Shown: positions 55,002-63,973 of the stretch, piece after piece | How the letters are laid out: each line of letters opens with the position of its first letter | How positions within the stretch are numbered: position 1 is the first letter of the stretch | Origin: Bosea sp. BIWAKO-01 | GTDB taxonomy: Bacteria > Pseudomonadota > Alphaproteobacteria > Rhizobiales > Beijerinckiaceae | NCBI RefSeq assembly: GCF_001748145.1 | Contig: NZ_BCQA01000001.1 | Location: 2,287,501 to 2,351,500 of the forward strand | DNA: 64,000 nucleotides | Reading direction: 5' to 3' | The notes under the pieces: generated by a model | The model's input: only the letters and a program-made list of their open reading frames with translations | The model's database searches: none | Told to the model about the DNA's origin: nothing | Program-made: the position numbers and the translations under genes

Positions 55002-56075
55002 ATGTCCCAGACCGCGACGCTGCCCGCTTCCAAGACCAGCCCCGGCCGCTTTTTCGAGGATTTCCGGCTGGGCGAGACGATCGTCCATGCCACGCCACGG
55101 ACCGTGACCAGTGGTGATGTCTCGCTCTATACGGCGCTCTATGGGTCGCGTTTCGCCGTGCAGTCGTCGGACAGCTTTGCACGCGCGGTCGGTTACCCCG
55201 CGGCGCCGGTCGACGATCTGCTGGTCTTCCATATCGTCTTCGGCAAGACGGTGCCGGACGTTTCGCTGAACGCCGTCGCCAATCTCGGCTATGCGGATGG
55301 ACGCTTCCTCAGGCCGGTCTATCCAGGGGACACCTTGTCGACCACCTCGGAGGTGATCGGCCTGAAGCAGACCTCGGCGGGCGATGCCGGTATCGTCTAT
55401 GTCCGCTCGATTGGCCGCAACCAGCTGGGCGAAATCGTGCTGAGCTATGCGCGCTGGGTGCTGGTGCGCAAACGCGAACCGGGAGCCGCGGCACATGCCG
55501 AGCAGGTGCCCGAACTGCCGAAGGTCGTCGCTCCCGAAGAGCTTGGCGAGGGCTGCCCGGCTCTCGATCTCACCGCCTATGACGATGCGCTCGCAGGCTC
55601 GGCGTTTCGCTGGGGCCATTATGCGGTCGGCGAACGCATCGACCATGTCGACGGCATGACGGTGGAGGAAGCCGAACATCAGCTTGCCACCCGTCTCTAC
55701 CAGAACACCGCAAAGGTGCATTTCGACGCCTATGGCGCGCGCGAGACGCGTTTCGGCAAGAGACTGATCTATGGCGGCCATGTCATCAGTCTGGCCCGTG
55801 CCCTGTCGTTCAACGGGCTCGGAAACGGCCTTCACATCGCGGCGATCAATGGTGGCAGGCATGTCGCGCCACTTTTCGCGGGCGATACGGTCTATGCCTG
55901 GAGCGAGGTGCTGGAGAAGGCCGAGTTGCCGGGCCGCAGCGATGTTGGCGCCCTGCGTCTGCGCCTCGTCGCGACCAAGAACCTGCCTTGCGGGGAGTAC
56001 CCCTTGAAGCTCGGCGATCAATATGCCGGTGGCGTCATCCTCGATCTGGATTATTGGGTGCTGCTGCCGCGATGA
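55002..56075 (+). CDS. mch: Mesaconyl-CoA hydratase (tandem MaoC domains)
   Basis: 357 residues. It begins NPGxFFEDF-like (SPGRFFEDFRLGETIVHATP) with SLYTALYGSRFAVQSSDSFA, then a second MaoC half with GERIDHVDGMTVEEAEHQLA and RLIYGGHVISLARALSFNGL. This matches mesaconyl-CoA hydratase, which turns mesaconyl-CoA into beta-methylmalyl-CoA in the ethylmalonyl-CoA pathway. The 177-base gap before it carries no gene. The sdh operon follows 157 bases later. Confidence 0.93.
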   Translation: MSQTATLPASKTSPGRFFEDFRLGETIVHATPRTVTSGDVSLYTALYGSRFAVQSSDSFARAVGYPAAPVDDLLVFHIVFGKTVPDVSLNAVANLGYADGRFLRPVYPGDTLSTTSEVIGLKQTSAGDAGIVYVRSIGRNQLGEIVLSYARWVLVRKREPGAAAHAEQVPELPKVVAPEELGEGCPALDLTAYDDALAGSAFRWGHYAVGERIDHVDGMTVEEAEHQLATRLYQNTAKVHFDAYGARETRFGKRLIYGGHVISLARALSFNGLGNGLHIAAINGGRHVAPLFAGDTVYAWSEVLEKAELPGRSDVGALRLRLVATKNLPCGEYPLKLGDQYAGGVILDLDYWVLLPR

Positions 56076-56089
56076 TGCGTAAGCATAAA

Positions 56090-56113
56090 GTTACAGTTTG
56101 AGATTTATGTAAC
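56090..56113. promoter_or_regulatory. GTTACA-N12-TGTAAC inverted repeat upstream of sdhC
   Basis: A perfect 6-bp dyad, GTTACA (56090-56095) and TGTAAC (56108-56113), lies in AT-rich DNA between mch and sdhC. Downstream, TTGCAG (56134-56139) and TATAGA (56155-56160) make a possible promoter with a short 15-base spacer. The imperfect arms GGTTTCTATAGAG and CTCTAGAACC flank it. Candidate operator of the sdh operon. Confidence 0.4.
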
Positions 56114-56232
56114 CACCGATTCGCTGCCTCGCATTGCAGCGCCGGAACGGTTTCTATAGAGAGCCAATCACTCTAGAACCATTCCCAAATGGATCGGGCC
56201 CCCCGGCGGGCCGCAGAGTCGGAGAGTTTACC

Positions 56233-56628
56233 TTGGCCGAAACCAAACCGATCGCGCGCCCGCTTTCGCCGCATCTGCAAATCTATCGCTGGTCCTGGAC
56301 CATGGCGATGTCGATTGCGCATCGCGTCACCGGCACGGCGCTCTATGCCGGCACGGTGCTCATCGCCGCCTGGCTCGTGGCGGCCGCCTCAGGGCCGGGG
56401 GCCTATGAAACGGCTCAGGCGATTGCCGGCTCCTTCCTGGGGCGCCTCGTGTTGTTCGGCTATTCCTTTGCGCTGCTGCACCACATGGTCGGCGGCCTGC
56501 GCCATTTCGTCTGGGACATGGGACACGGCTACGACCCCGAGACGCGCACGAACATGGCGAAGTACAGCGTCTTCGTCTCGGCGGGCCTGACGATCCTGCT
56601 CTGGATCGTCGCCTACGCGATGCGCTGA
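56233..56628 (+). CDS. sdhC: Succinate dehydrogenase cytochrome b556 subunit
   Basis: 131 residues, three helices. [20 protein letters not shown] and the heme-ligand histidine in [11 protein letters not shown] are the SdhC signature. Start is TTG 56233, behind GGAGAG, giving [10 protein letters not shown]; an ATG is not available in that region. It anchors SdhAB and binds quinone and heme b with SdhD. Confidence 0.93.
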   Translation: MAETKPIARPLSPHLQIYRWSWTMAMSIAHRVTGTALYAGTVLIAAWLVAAASGPGAYETAQAIAGSFLGRLVLFGYSFALLHHMVGGLRHFVWDMGHGYDPETRTNMAKYSVFVSAGLTILLWIVAYAMR

Positions 56629-56639
56629 GGAGTTTCGTC

Positions 56640-57032
56640 ATGTCGTCAAATTCTTCCATGCGTACCCCGCTCGGCCGCGTTCGCGGTCTCGGCTCGGCCA
56701 AGTCCGGCACCGGCCATTTCTGGCTGCAGCGCGTCACCGCCGTGGCGAACGTCTTCCTGACGATCATCTTCCTCGGCGTTGTGATCTCGCTCTTCGGCAA
56801 GCCCTATGCGGCTGCGGTCGCGACCCTGTCGCACCCGCTCGTCGCGATCCTGATGCTGCTCTTCACCCTGTCGGGCGCCGTCCATATGCGCCTCGGCATG
56901 CAGGTCGTGATCGAGGACTATGTCCACCACGAGGGGCTGAAGATCCTCGCCGTGATGGCCAACACCTTCTTTGCGATCGCGATCGGCGCGGCTTGCGTCT
57001 TCGCGATCCTGAAACTCTCTTTCGGAGGCTGA
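56640..57032 (+). CDS. sdhD: Succinate dehydrogenase hydrophobic anchor subunit
   Basis: 130 residues with three helices. [20 protein letters not shown] and the [20 protein letters not shown] segment fit alphaproteobacterial SdhD; HMRLGMQ carries the second heme ligand. Eleven bases follow sdhC. Confidence 0.92.
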   Translation: MSSNSSMRTPLGRVRGLGSAKSGTGHFWLQRVTAVANVFLTIIFLGVVISLFGKPYAAAVATLSHPLVAILMLLFTLSGAVHMRLGMQVVIEDYVHHEGLKILAVMANTFFAIAIGAACVFAILKLSFGG

Positions 57033-57037
57033 ACCCG

Positions 57038-58870
57038 ATGGCGATCACCAGAGCCCAATCGGTCCCGGCCTATACCGGCCAGGCCTACCCGATCACGGAT
57101 CACACCTTCGACGTCGTGGTTGTCGGCGCCGGCGGCGCGGGACTGCGCGCGACGGTCGGCTGCTCGCAGGCGGGCCTGAGGACGGCCTGCATCTCCAAGG
57201 TATTCCCGACCCGCTCGCACACTGTTGCGGCGCAGGGCGGCGTTGCCGCTTCGCTTGGCAACATGGGCAAGGATACCTGGCAGTGGCATATGTACGACAC
57301 CGTCAAGGGGTCGGACTGGCTCGGCGACCAGGATGCGATCGAGTATCTCGTGCGCAATGCGCCGGCGGCCGTCTATGAGCTCGAGCATTGGGGCGTGCCC
57401 TTCTCGCGCACCGAGGACGGCAAGATCTATCAGCGGCCCTTCGGCGGCATGACCACCGATTTCGGGAACGGTCCTCCAGCCCAGCGCACCTGCGCTGCCG
57501 CCGACCGCACCGGCCACGCCATGCTGCACACGCTCTACGGCCAGGCGCTGCGCTACAACACCGAGTTCTTCATCGAGTACTTCGCCATCGACCTGATCAT
57601 GGACGAGGATGGCGTCTGCCGGGGCGTGATCGCGCTCAAGCTCGATGACGGCACGCTGCATCGCTTCCGCTCGAAGATGGCGATCATGGCGACCGGCGGC
57701 TATGGCCGCGCCTATTTCTCGGCGACCTCGGCCCATACCTGCACCGGCGACGGTGGCGGCATGGTGCTGCGTGCCGGCCTGCCGCTGCAGGACATGGAGT
57801 TCGTGCAGTTCCACCCGACCGGCATCTATGGCGCCGGCTGCCTGATCACCGAAGGGGCTCGCGGCGAGGGCGGCTATCTCACCAATTCCGAGGGCGAGCG
57901 CTTCATGGAGCGTTACGCTCCCTCCGCCAAGGATCTGGCTTCTCGCGACGTCGTCTCGCGTTCGATGACCATGGAGATTCGTGGCGGACGCGGCGTCGGC
58001 AAGAACGGCGACCACATCTACCTGCATCTCGACCATCTCGACCCGAAAATTCTGCACGAGCGCCTGCCGGGCATCTCGGAGAGCGCCAAGATCTTCGCCG
58101 GCGTCGACGTCACCCGTGAGCCGATCCCGGTGCTGCCGACGGTGCACTACAACATGGGCGGCATCCCGACGAACTATCATGGCGAGGTGCTGACCAAGGT
58201 CGACGGCAATCCAGACACCGTGGTGCCTGGCCTGATGGCGATTGGCGAAGCGGCCTGCGTCTCGGTGCATGGCGCCAACCGCCTCGGCTCGAACTCGCTG
58301 ATCGATCTGGTCGTCTTCGGTCGTGCCGCCGGCCTGCGCTGCGCCGAAATCGTGACGGCGGGCGAGAAGCAGCCCGAGCTGCCGAAGTCCTCGGCCGATC
58401 TCGCGCTGACCCGCCTCGACAAGTTCCGCAACGCCTCGGGCGGCACCCCGACGGCCGAGCTGCGCAACCGCATGCAAAAGACGATGCAGGACAACTGCGC
58501 CGTCTACCGCACCGGCGAAACGCTGCAGGAAGGTCACAAGCTGATCCACGAGGTCTGGGCCGGTGCCTCCGATATCGCGACCACCGACCGTTCGCTGATC
58601 TGGAACTCGGATCTGGTCGAGACGCTCGAGTTCGACAACCTGATCACCCAGGCCGTTGTCACGATGGATTCGGCACTGAATCGCCCGGAAAGCCGGGGCG
58701 CCCATGCCCGCGAGGACTATCCGGAGCGCGACGACAAGGACTGGATGAAGCACACCCTGTCCTGGATCGACGACGAGAAGCGGACCGTCACGCTCGACGA
58801 CCGCCCGGTCCATACCTACACGCTCTCGAACGATATCGAGTACATCAAGCCCAAGGCGCGGGTGTATTGA
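57038..58870 (+). CDS. sdhA: Succinate dehydrogenase flavoprotein subunit
   Basis: 610 residues. The FAD motif is [20 protein letters not shown]; covalent flavin histidine in [18 protein letters not shown]; active-site [20 protein letters not shown]; and late [19 protein letters not shown]. It oxidises succinate to fumarate in the TCA cycle and respiratory complex II. ATG 57038, five bases after sdhD. Confidence 0.97.
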   Translation: MAITRAQSVPAYTGQAYPITDHTFDVVVVGAGGAGLRATVGCSQAGLRTACISKVFPTRSHTVAAQGGVAASLGNMGKDTWQWHMYDTVKGSDWLGDQDAIEYLVRNAPAAVYELEHWGVPFSRTEDGKIYQRPFGGMTTDFGNGPPAQRTCAAADRTGHAMLHTLYGQALRYNTEFFIEYFAIDLIMDEDGVCRGVIALKLDDGTLHRFRSKMAIMATGGYGRAYFSATSAHTCTGDGGGMVLRAGLPLQDMEFVQFHPTGIYGAGCLITEGARGEGGYLTNSEGERFMERYAPSAKDLASRDVVSRSMTMEIRGGRGVGKNGDHIYLHLDHLDPKILHERLPGISESAKIFAGVDVTREPIPVLPTVHYNMGGIPTNYHGEVLTKVDGNPDTVVPGLMAIGEAACVSVHGANRLGSNSLIDLVVFGRAAGLRCAEIVTAGEKQPELPKSSADLALTRLDKFRNASGGTPTAELRNRMQKTMQDNCAVYRTGETLQEGHKLIHEVWAGASDIATTDRSLIWNSDLVETLEFDNLITQAVVTMDSALNRPESRGAHAREDYPERDDKDWMKHTLSWIDDEKRTVTLDDRPVHTYTLSNDIEYIKPKARVY

Positions 58871-58884
58871 GGACGATCTGACCG

Positions 58885-59670
58885 ATGGCCGAATTCAATC
58901 TCCCCGCGAACTCACGACTGACCGAAGGCAAGGCCTGGCCGAAGCCGGCCGGCGCCAAGAAGCTGACCGAGTTCAAGGTTTATCGCTGGAACCCCGATAC
59001 CGGCGAGAATCCGCGCACCGACACCTATTATGTCGATCGCGAGGATTGCGGACCGATGGTCCTCGACGCGCTGATCTGGATCAAGAACAAGATCGACCCG
59101 ACGCTGACCTTCCGGCGCTCCTGCCGCGAGGGCATCTGCGGCTCCTGCGCCATGAACATGGACGGCAAGAACGGGTTGGCCTGCACCACCGGCATCGACG
59201 AGTGCGGCTCGAAGGGCAAGGTCGCGATCTATCCGCTGCCGCATATGCCGGTGATCAAGGATCTGGTCCCGGACCTCACACGCTTCTATGCGCAGCACGC
59301 CTCAGTCGAGCCCTGGCTCAAGACCACGACGCCGGCTCCGGAGAAGGAGTGGGCGCAGGGCAAGGAGGACCGCGAGAAGCTCGACGGCCTCTATGAGTGC
59401 ATCCTCTGCGCCTGCTGCTCGACGTCCTGCCCGAGCTACTGGTGGAATGGCGACCGCTATCTCGGTCCTGCCGTGCTGCTTCAGGCCTATCGCTGGCTGA
59501 TCGACTCCCGCGACGAGGCCACCGGCGAGCGTCTCGACGATCTGGAAGATCCCTTCCGGCTCTATCGCTGCCACACGATCATGAACTGCGCGAATGCCTG
59601 CCCGAAGGGCCTGAACCCGGCCAAGGCGATCGCCGAGATCAAGAAGATGATGGTGGCGCGGCAGGTCTGA
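58885..59670 (+). CDS. sdhB: Succinate dehydrogenase iron-sulfur subunit
   Basis: 261 residues. The [2Fe-2S] ligands lie in [20 protein letters not shown] and the following AC, and the [4Fe-4S]/[3Fe-4S] ligands in [16 protein letters not shown] and [17 protein letters not shown]. It passes electrons from SdhA to quinone. Ends the sdhCDAB operon; 148 bases separate it from the convergent oxidoreductase gene. Confidence 0.97.
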   Translation: MAEFNLPANSRLTEGKAWPKPAGAKKLTEFKVYRWNPDTGENPRTDTYYVDREDCGPMVLDALIWIKNKIDPTLTFRRSCREGICGSCAMNMDGKNGLACTTGIDECGSKGKVAIYPLPHMPVIKDLVPDLTRFYAQHASVEPWLKTTTPAPEKEWAQGKEDREKLDGLYECILCACCSTSCPSYWWNGDRYLGPAVLLQAYRWLIDSRDEATGERLDDLEDPFRLYRCHTIMNCANACPKGLNPAKAIAEIKKMMVARQV

Positions 59671-59818
59671 CGCGCCACTTATCCGACGGTGCGGCCGTCC
59701 GACGTGACGGCCTGCGCAGGTCTACCTGTCCTGGGTGCATTTCAGGAAGAGGCTTCGGCTCTCGCCCGTTGCATCGGCGCTATCGGGCTCGGCCGAGCGC
59801 GCGTCCGGATCGTCGGGA

Positions 59819-61060
59819 TCAGAGATATCGCGTCGGCGCGAATGGGGCGGGATCGGCAATCGGCTTCTCGCCGCTGATCAGAGCAGCCAGGATTTCGCCG
59901 GTGACCGGCCCGGTCGCAAAGCCGATATGCTGGCTGCCGAAGGCTAGCCAGAGACCGGGATTCCGCGGCGCCTCCCCGATCATCGGCAATGAATCGGGCA
60001 GGGTCGGCCTGGCTCCGCGCCAGGTCGTGGCTTCGGTCGCCTCGGTCAGGTCAAATGCTTCCTTCGCCCGTGGCAGGACCGCGTCGATCTGGGCGAAATT
60101 CGAAGGCGCATCCCGGTTGGCGAGCTCGACACCGCTGGTCAGGCGGTAGCCCTTTTCCATCGGCGCGAGGAAGTAAGCGGACTCGACGTCGTAGAACGGG
60201 CGCGAAAGGTTGCGTCCGCCGGCGGCCTTGTAATGACGGTGATAACCGCGCTCGACATTGAGCGGGACGCTCAGCCCGAGCGGGTGCAGCAGATCGGGGC
60301 TCCATGGGCCGAGCGCGACCACGGCGAGATCGGCATCGAAGCTGCCGGAATCGGTCGTCGCGCGCCAGCCCTGGGACGTTCTGGAGAGCCCTGAGGCGGC
60401 GGCGCGGATGATCTTGCCGCCACGCGCGGCGAAGAGCGCCGCATAGGCTGCGACCACGGCCTGCGGCCAGTCGACCGAGCCGTTGTCCCGCAACCACAGG
60501 CCGGCCGAAAAGATCGGGTTGAGATCGGGCTCGACCGCTGAAAGGGCCTGCCGGTCGAGATAGTCGGCGCGAAAGCCATGATCCTCGAGCCATTGCTGCT
60601 CGGTGCGGGATGCCTGTTGCCCGGCCTCGCTGCGCCAGAGTTTCAGCGTGCCGTTTTCACGCAGGCGGTGGCTGATTCCAGCCTCCGCCATCCACGCCTT
60701 GTGCAAGGTCAGGGCATGAACTGTCAGGCCGTGGAGCGCCGCAACGCGCGGCGCGAGACGCGATGGGCGCGCTTCGGCGAGGAAGCGCAGGACCCAGCCG
60801 GGATTCCGCAGCAGATGGCCCCAGCGATAGCGCACGGCGGCGTGATGGTTGCCGAGATAGTTCGGCAGGCTTTTCCAGAGCGAGGGATTGTTGAGCGGGA
60901 CGACGGAGGTCGGGCTGACCACGCCTGCATTGCCGTAGGAGGTCTCGCTGCCGGGCTCGCGCCGGTCGATCAGGGTGACCGTGAAGCCGCGTTTCTGCAG
61001 CGCGAGCGCACAGGAGACGCCGACGATGCCGGCGCCGAGGACAAGCGAGGTACGGGTCAT
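59819..61060 (-). CDS. FAD-dependent D-amino-acid dehydrogenase-like oxidoreductase (DadA family)
   Basis: 413 residues. The FAD motif is VLGAGIVGVSCALALQKRGF, followed by SYGNAGVVSP, and the C-terminal TWRGARPTLPDSLPMIGEAP and GSQHIGFATGPVTGEI complete a DadA-type enzyme. Members oxidise D-amino acids or proline-related imino acids to keto acids. Its ATG overlaps the amidotransferase stop (ATGA), so both are made together. Confidence 0.9.
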   Translation of the reverse strand: MTRTSLVLGAGIVGVSCALALQKRGFTVTLIDRREPGSETSYGNAGVVSPTSVVPLNNPSLWKSLPNYLGNHHAAVRYRWGHLLRNPGWVLRFLAEARPSRLAPRVAALHGLTVHALTLHKAWMAEAGISHRLRENGTLKLWRSEAGQQASRTEQQWLEDHGFRADYLDRQALSAVEPDLNPIFSAGLWLRDNGSVDWPQAVVAAYAALFAARGGKIIRAAASGLSRTSQGWRATTDSGSFDADLAVVALGPWSPDLLHPLGLSVPLNVERGYHRHYKAAGGRNLSRPFYDVESAYFLAPMEKGYRLTSGVELANRDAPSNFAQIDAVLPRAKEAFDLTEATEATTWRGARPTLPDSLPMIGEAPRNPGLWLAFGSQHIGFATGPVTGEILAALISGEKPIADPAPFAPTRYL

Positions 61061-61860
61061 GCGAGGGAGGTCTCTCCATCCGCCGGCACGCGCAGCCAGT
61101 GGTCGAGGAAGCCGTCGAGCCAGGCTCTGACGGCGGGATCATAGCGATACCAGCCTTCGAGATGCTGATGGCGCAGCTGGGCACCGGGCATCAGGGTGCG
61201 CTCATGCGCGCGCACCGACCAGCGGCACATCATCGCCGGGGTCACTTCGGGATGAAACTGGATGCCATAAGCTTTCGGCCCCGAGCGAATGGCCTGGACC
61301 GGAAAGTCGCCCCCGGTTGCGAGGCATTCGGCGCCGTTCGGGCAGTCGAAGCCTTCGCGATGCCATTGGTAAACGGTCGAGGGCCAGGAGAAGCCGGCCT
61401 CGCTCGCATGCGTATGGCCAGCATCCGTCAGCGCTAGATCATAGTAGCCGATCTCGGCGCGGCCCTGCGGATGCGTGTAGACGGTGCCGCCGAGATGCCT
61501 CGTCAGCATCTGGGCGCCCAGGCAGATGCCGAGAAAGGGTGCTTCCTCCTTCAGGCAGGTGCCGATCCAGTCGATCTCGGCCCTGACGAAACCGTCAGGG
61601 TCATTGGCGCTCATCGGGCCGCCGAAGATCACGGCGCCGGCATGATCGCGCATGGTCGCCGGGAGCGGGTCACCGAAGCGCGGCTTGCGGATATCGAGCG
61701 CGTGCCCTCGTGCCGCGAGAAGGCGGCCGACCCGGCCGGAAGTCGAATGCTCCTGGTGCAGGACGATCAGGACCGGCTTCGGTGCTGGCCTGTCCCTGCG
61801 GGGGCGGAGGGGGGAGCGGAGCTTGCGGGCAGCGCTGAGACGAAAGGGCTGATCGTTCAT
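61057..61860 (-). CDS. Class I glutamine amidotransferase-like protein (GMP-synthase-type domain)
   Basis: 267 residues. The catalytic cysteine is in FLGICLGAQMLTRHLGG and His/Glu in IQFHPEVTPAM. Arg/Pro-rich N-terminus (~30 residues). Such stand-alone GATases hydrolyse glutamine or gamma-glutamyl compounds. ATG 61860 was chosen over longer in-frame alternatives. It is coupled to the DadA-type gene. The 277-base gap to the divergent TetR gene contains the palindrome TGCATG-G-CATGCA (61975-61987) and further CATGC copies, a possible operator for this pair. Confidence 0.82.
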   Translation of the reverse strand: MNDQPFRLSAARKLRSPLRPRRDRPAPKPVLIVLHQEHSTSGRVGRLLAARGHALDIRKPRFGDPLPATMRDHAGAVIFGGPMSANDPDGFVRAEIDWIGTCLKEEAPFLGICLGAQMLTRHLGGTVYTHPQGRAEIGYYDLALTDAGHTHASEAGFSWPSTVYQWHREGFDCPNGAECLATGGDFPVQAIRSGPKAYGIQFHPEVTPAMMCRWSVRAHERTLMPGAQLRHQHLEGWYRYDPAVRAWLDGFLDHWLRVPADGETSLA

Positions 61861-61974
61861 CACGGGCTTCGGGTCGCTCACGCGCCAAGGTTGCGCTCGC
61901 CGGCGCAACGTCCATCCATGCACTGACAATGCGGTTCCATGCGGGACCGAGCAAAGCAATTCATGCGCCAGGGG

Positions 61975-61987
61975 TGCATGGCATGCA
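61975..61987. promoter_or_regulatory. 13-bp palindrome upstream of the amidotransferase/DadA-like operon
   Basis: TGCATG-G-CATGCA is a perfect dyad with a one-base centre. Further GCATG/CATGC copies flank it (for example at 61962-61966 and 61998-62002), about 115 bases from the amidotransferase start. Regulator unknown. Confidence 0.35.
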
Positions 61988-62060
61988 GGTGTTTTTTGCA
62001 TGGCGGCGCCCTGATTCCGCCGGGTGCGCACGCTTCTTGACTTCAAGTTCACGATAGGTC

Positions 62061-62084
62061 ATGAGAATGAACGTTCATTCTCAT
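62061..62084. promoter_or_regulatory. 24-bp perfect palindromic operator of the TetR/RND operon
   Basis: ATGAGAATGAAC (62061-62072) is exactly the reverse complement of GTTCATTCTCAT (62073-62084). A TTGACT -35-like element at 62037-62042 lies just before, so the site would cover the -10 region. The site is 54 bases upstream of the TetR ATG, the usual autoregulatory position. Confidence 0.85.
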
Positions 62085-62137
62085 CGCGGATCCGTCATTT
62101 GCCACCGCCCTTTGCCCTCGCCCCGTCCGACCGTGCC

Positions 62138-62740
62138 ATGACGGAGCGCCATACACGCATCCTCGATGCGGCGGAGCGCGTCTTCGCGCGCGCCGGTTTC
62201 CATGCAGCGACGATGAACGATGTCGCGGCCGAGGCCGGCATGAGCCCGGGCAATCTCTATCGCTACTTCGCCTCCAAGGACGCGATCATCGCGGGGATGG
62301 CCGAGCGCGACCGGGCTACGATCGCCGCGGATTTCTCGGCGCTCGATCCGCGCGCCGGCAATCTTCTCGACCAGCTCGAGGCGCTCGGCCGGCGACATCT
62401 CGTCGAGGAGCCGCGCGAGAAAGCCATCATCGCGTTGCAGATCTGGGCGGAGGCCGCGCGCAATCCGGAAATGGCGGCGATGTGCGCCGATATCGACGGC
62501 ACGGTCATCGTAGGCCTGGCGGCAGCCATCTCCGCGGCCAAGGAGGGCGGCGAGCTGCCGGCCGATCTCGACGAGATCCGCTTCCTTCAGGCGATGACGA
62601 TGCTCGCTGACGGCTATCTCTGCCGGCGCGCCATGGATCCGAATTTCGATACCAAGACCGCTGCCGAAACGATGTTCACCGCGATGCGAGGATTGGCTCA
62701 GGCAATGCGCCTGCAATCCCAAGACACAAATCAGCCATGA
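62138..62740 (+). CDS. TetR/AcrR-family transcriptional regulator of an RND efflux operon
   Basis: 200 residues. N-terminal HTH: TRILDAAERVFARAGFHAAT, MNDVAAEAGMSPGNLYRYFA and SKDAIIAG. The C-terminal ~130 residues bind an unknown ligand. ATG 62138 lies 54 bases after a perfect palindrome. Its stop overlaps the next gene's ATG (ATGA), so it is the first gene of the efflux operon and likely represses it. Confidence 0.94.
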   Translation: MTERHTRILDAAERVFARAGFHAATMNDVAAEAGMSPGNLYRYFASKDAIIAGMAERDRATIAADFSALDPRAGNLLDQLEALGRRHLVEEPREKAIIALQIWAEAARNPEMAAMCADIDGTVIVGLAAAISAAKEGGELPADLDEIRFLQAMTMLADGYLCRRAMDPNFDTKTAAETMFTAMRGLAQAMRLQSQDTNQP

Positions 62741-63960
62741 CTGATTCGAAGGTTATCACCATGTTGCCGCTTCCCCTCGCGCTGACGCGCCTGGCTGCCT
62801 TGTCCCTGCTGACCCTGGCGCTGCTGCCGGCTGTTGCGGCCTCGGCCCAGACGCCGGCCAGCGCGGCCGCGCAGGCAACTGCTCCCGGCCATGGCCCGGC
62901 CGTGACGGTTACGCCGGCCAGGACCGCGGAAATCGTGCAGAGCGTCGTGGTCTCGGGCTCGATGATCGCGCGCGACGAGGTCCTGGTTTCGCCGGAGATC
63001 GATGGCTTCGCGCTGGTCGACATCCTGGCCGAGGAGGGAGATCGCGTGGCGGCGGGCCAGGTGCTGGCGCGTCTGTCGCGGACGACGCTTGATGTCCTTC
63101 ACACCCAGAACGAGGCTCAGATCGCCCGCGCCGAAGCGGCGATCGCCCAGGCCAGGGCCCAGGTCTCCGAGGCGGAAGCCAATCGAGTCCAGGCCGAGAA
63201 CGCCTTCGAGCGGACCAAGGCCCTGCGCGATTCGGGCAATGCCAGCATCGAGACCTTCGATCTGCGCTCTGCCGCGGCGAGGACGACGGTCGCCCGCGTC
63301 AACTCGGCGCAGCATGCGCTTGCCATCGCGACGGCTGATCTTGCGCTCGCCAAGGCGCAGGAGCGCGATATTGCCGTGAAGCTGGCGCGCACCGAGATCA
63401 AGGCTCCCGCAGCCGGAATCGTCAGCCAGCGCCGCGCCAAGCTTGGCGCCATGGCCCCCCTGGCCGCGACCGAACCCCTCTTCCGCATCATCGCGGATGG
63501 TGCGATCGAACTCGAGGCGGATGTCGCGGAAGTCGAGCTTAGCTCGCTCAGGCTCGGCCAGACGGTCGCAGTCACGCCGGCAGGAGCACAGCAGCCGCTC
63601 GTCGGTGAGATCAGGTTGATCGCACCGCAGGTCGACAAGGCGTCCCGGCTCGGGCGCGTGCGGATCGCTCTCAAGGATAATCCGCCGATCGCGCTTGGTT
63701 CCTTTGCGCGCGGCGTGATCGAAACCGGTCGCAAGACGAGCATCACCCTGCCGCTCTCCGCCATCACCTATTCGCGCAATGGAGCGCTGGTGCAGAGCGT
63801 CAAGGACGGCAAGGTCAGCACCAAGAAGGTGACGCTGGGACTGACCGGAAATGGCCGGATCGAGATCACCTCCGGCCTCGCCGAAGGTGAGACCGTCGTC
63901 GCACGTGCGGGCACTTTCGTGCGCGACGGCGATGCGGTGACGCCGATCGCGACGAATTGA
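62737..63960 (+). CDS. RND efflux periplasmic adaptor (membrane fusion protein)
   Basis: 407 residues. Signal/hydrophobic helix (LAALSLLTLALLPAVAASAQ), barrel-sandwich half-motif VSPEIDGFALVDILAEEGDR, a ~90-residue coiled-coil hairpin (EAQIARAEAAIAQARAQVSE), then KAPAAGIVSQR, a beta-barrel and membrane-proximal domain. It joins the RND pump to the outer-membrane channel. It overlaps the TetR gene by four bases; an ATG at 62761 is a second possible start. Confidence 0.93.
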   Translation: MTDSKVITMLPLPLALTRLAALSLLTLALLPAVAASAQTPASAAAQATAPGHGPAVTVTPARTAEIVQSVVVSGSMIARDEVLVSPEIDGFALVDILAEEGDRVAAGQVLARLSRTTLDVLHTQNEAQIARAEAAIAQARAQVSEAEANRVQAENAFERTKALRDSGNASIETFDLRSAAARTTVARVNSAQHALAIATADLALAKAQERDIAVKLARTEIKAPAAGIVSQRRAKLGAMAPLAATEPLFRIIADGAIELEADVAEVELSSLRLGQTVAVTPAGAQQPLVGEIRLIAPQVDKASRLGRVRIALKDNPPIALGSFARGVIETGRKTSITLPLSAITYSRNGALVQSVKDGKVSTKKVTLGLTGNGRIEITSGLAEGETVVARAGTFVRDGDAVTPIATN

Positions 63961-63973
63961 CGGGGCCGGCGGA

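Noticed and set aside
56918..58813. Long antisense open frame opposite sdhA
   Set aside because: High-GC shadow of sdhA; no family features, while sdhA is unmistakable.
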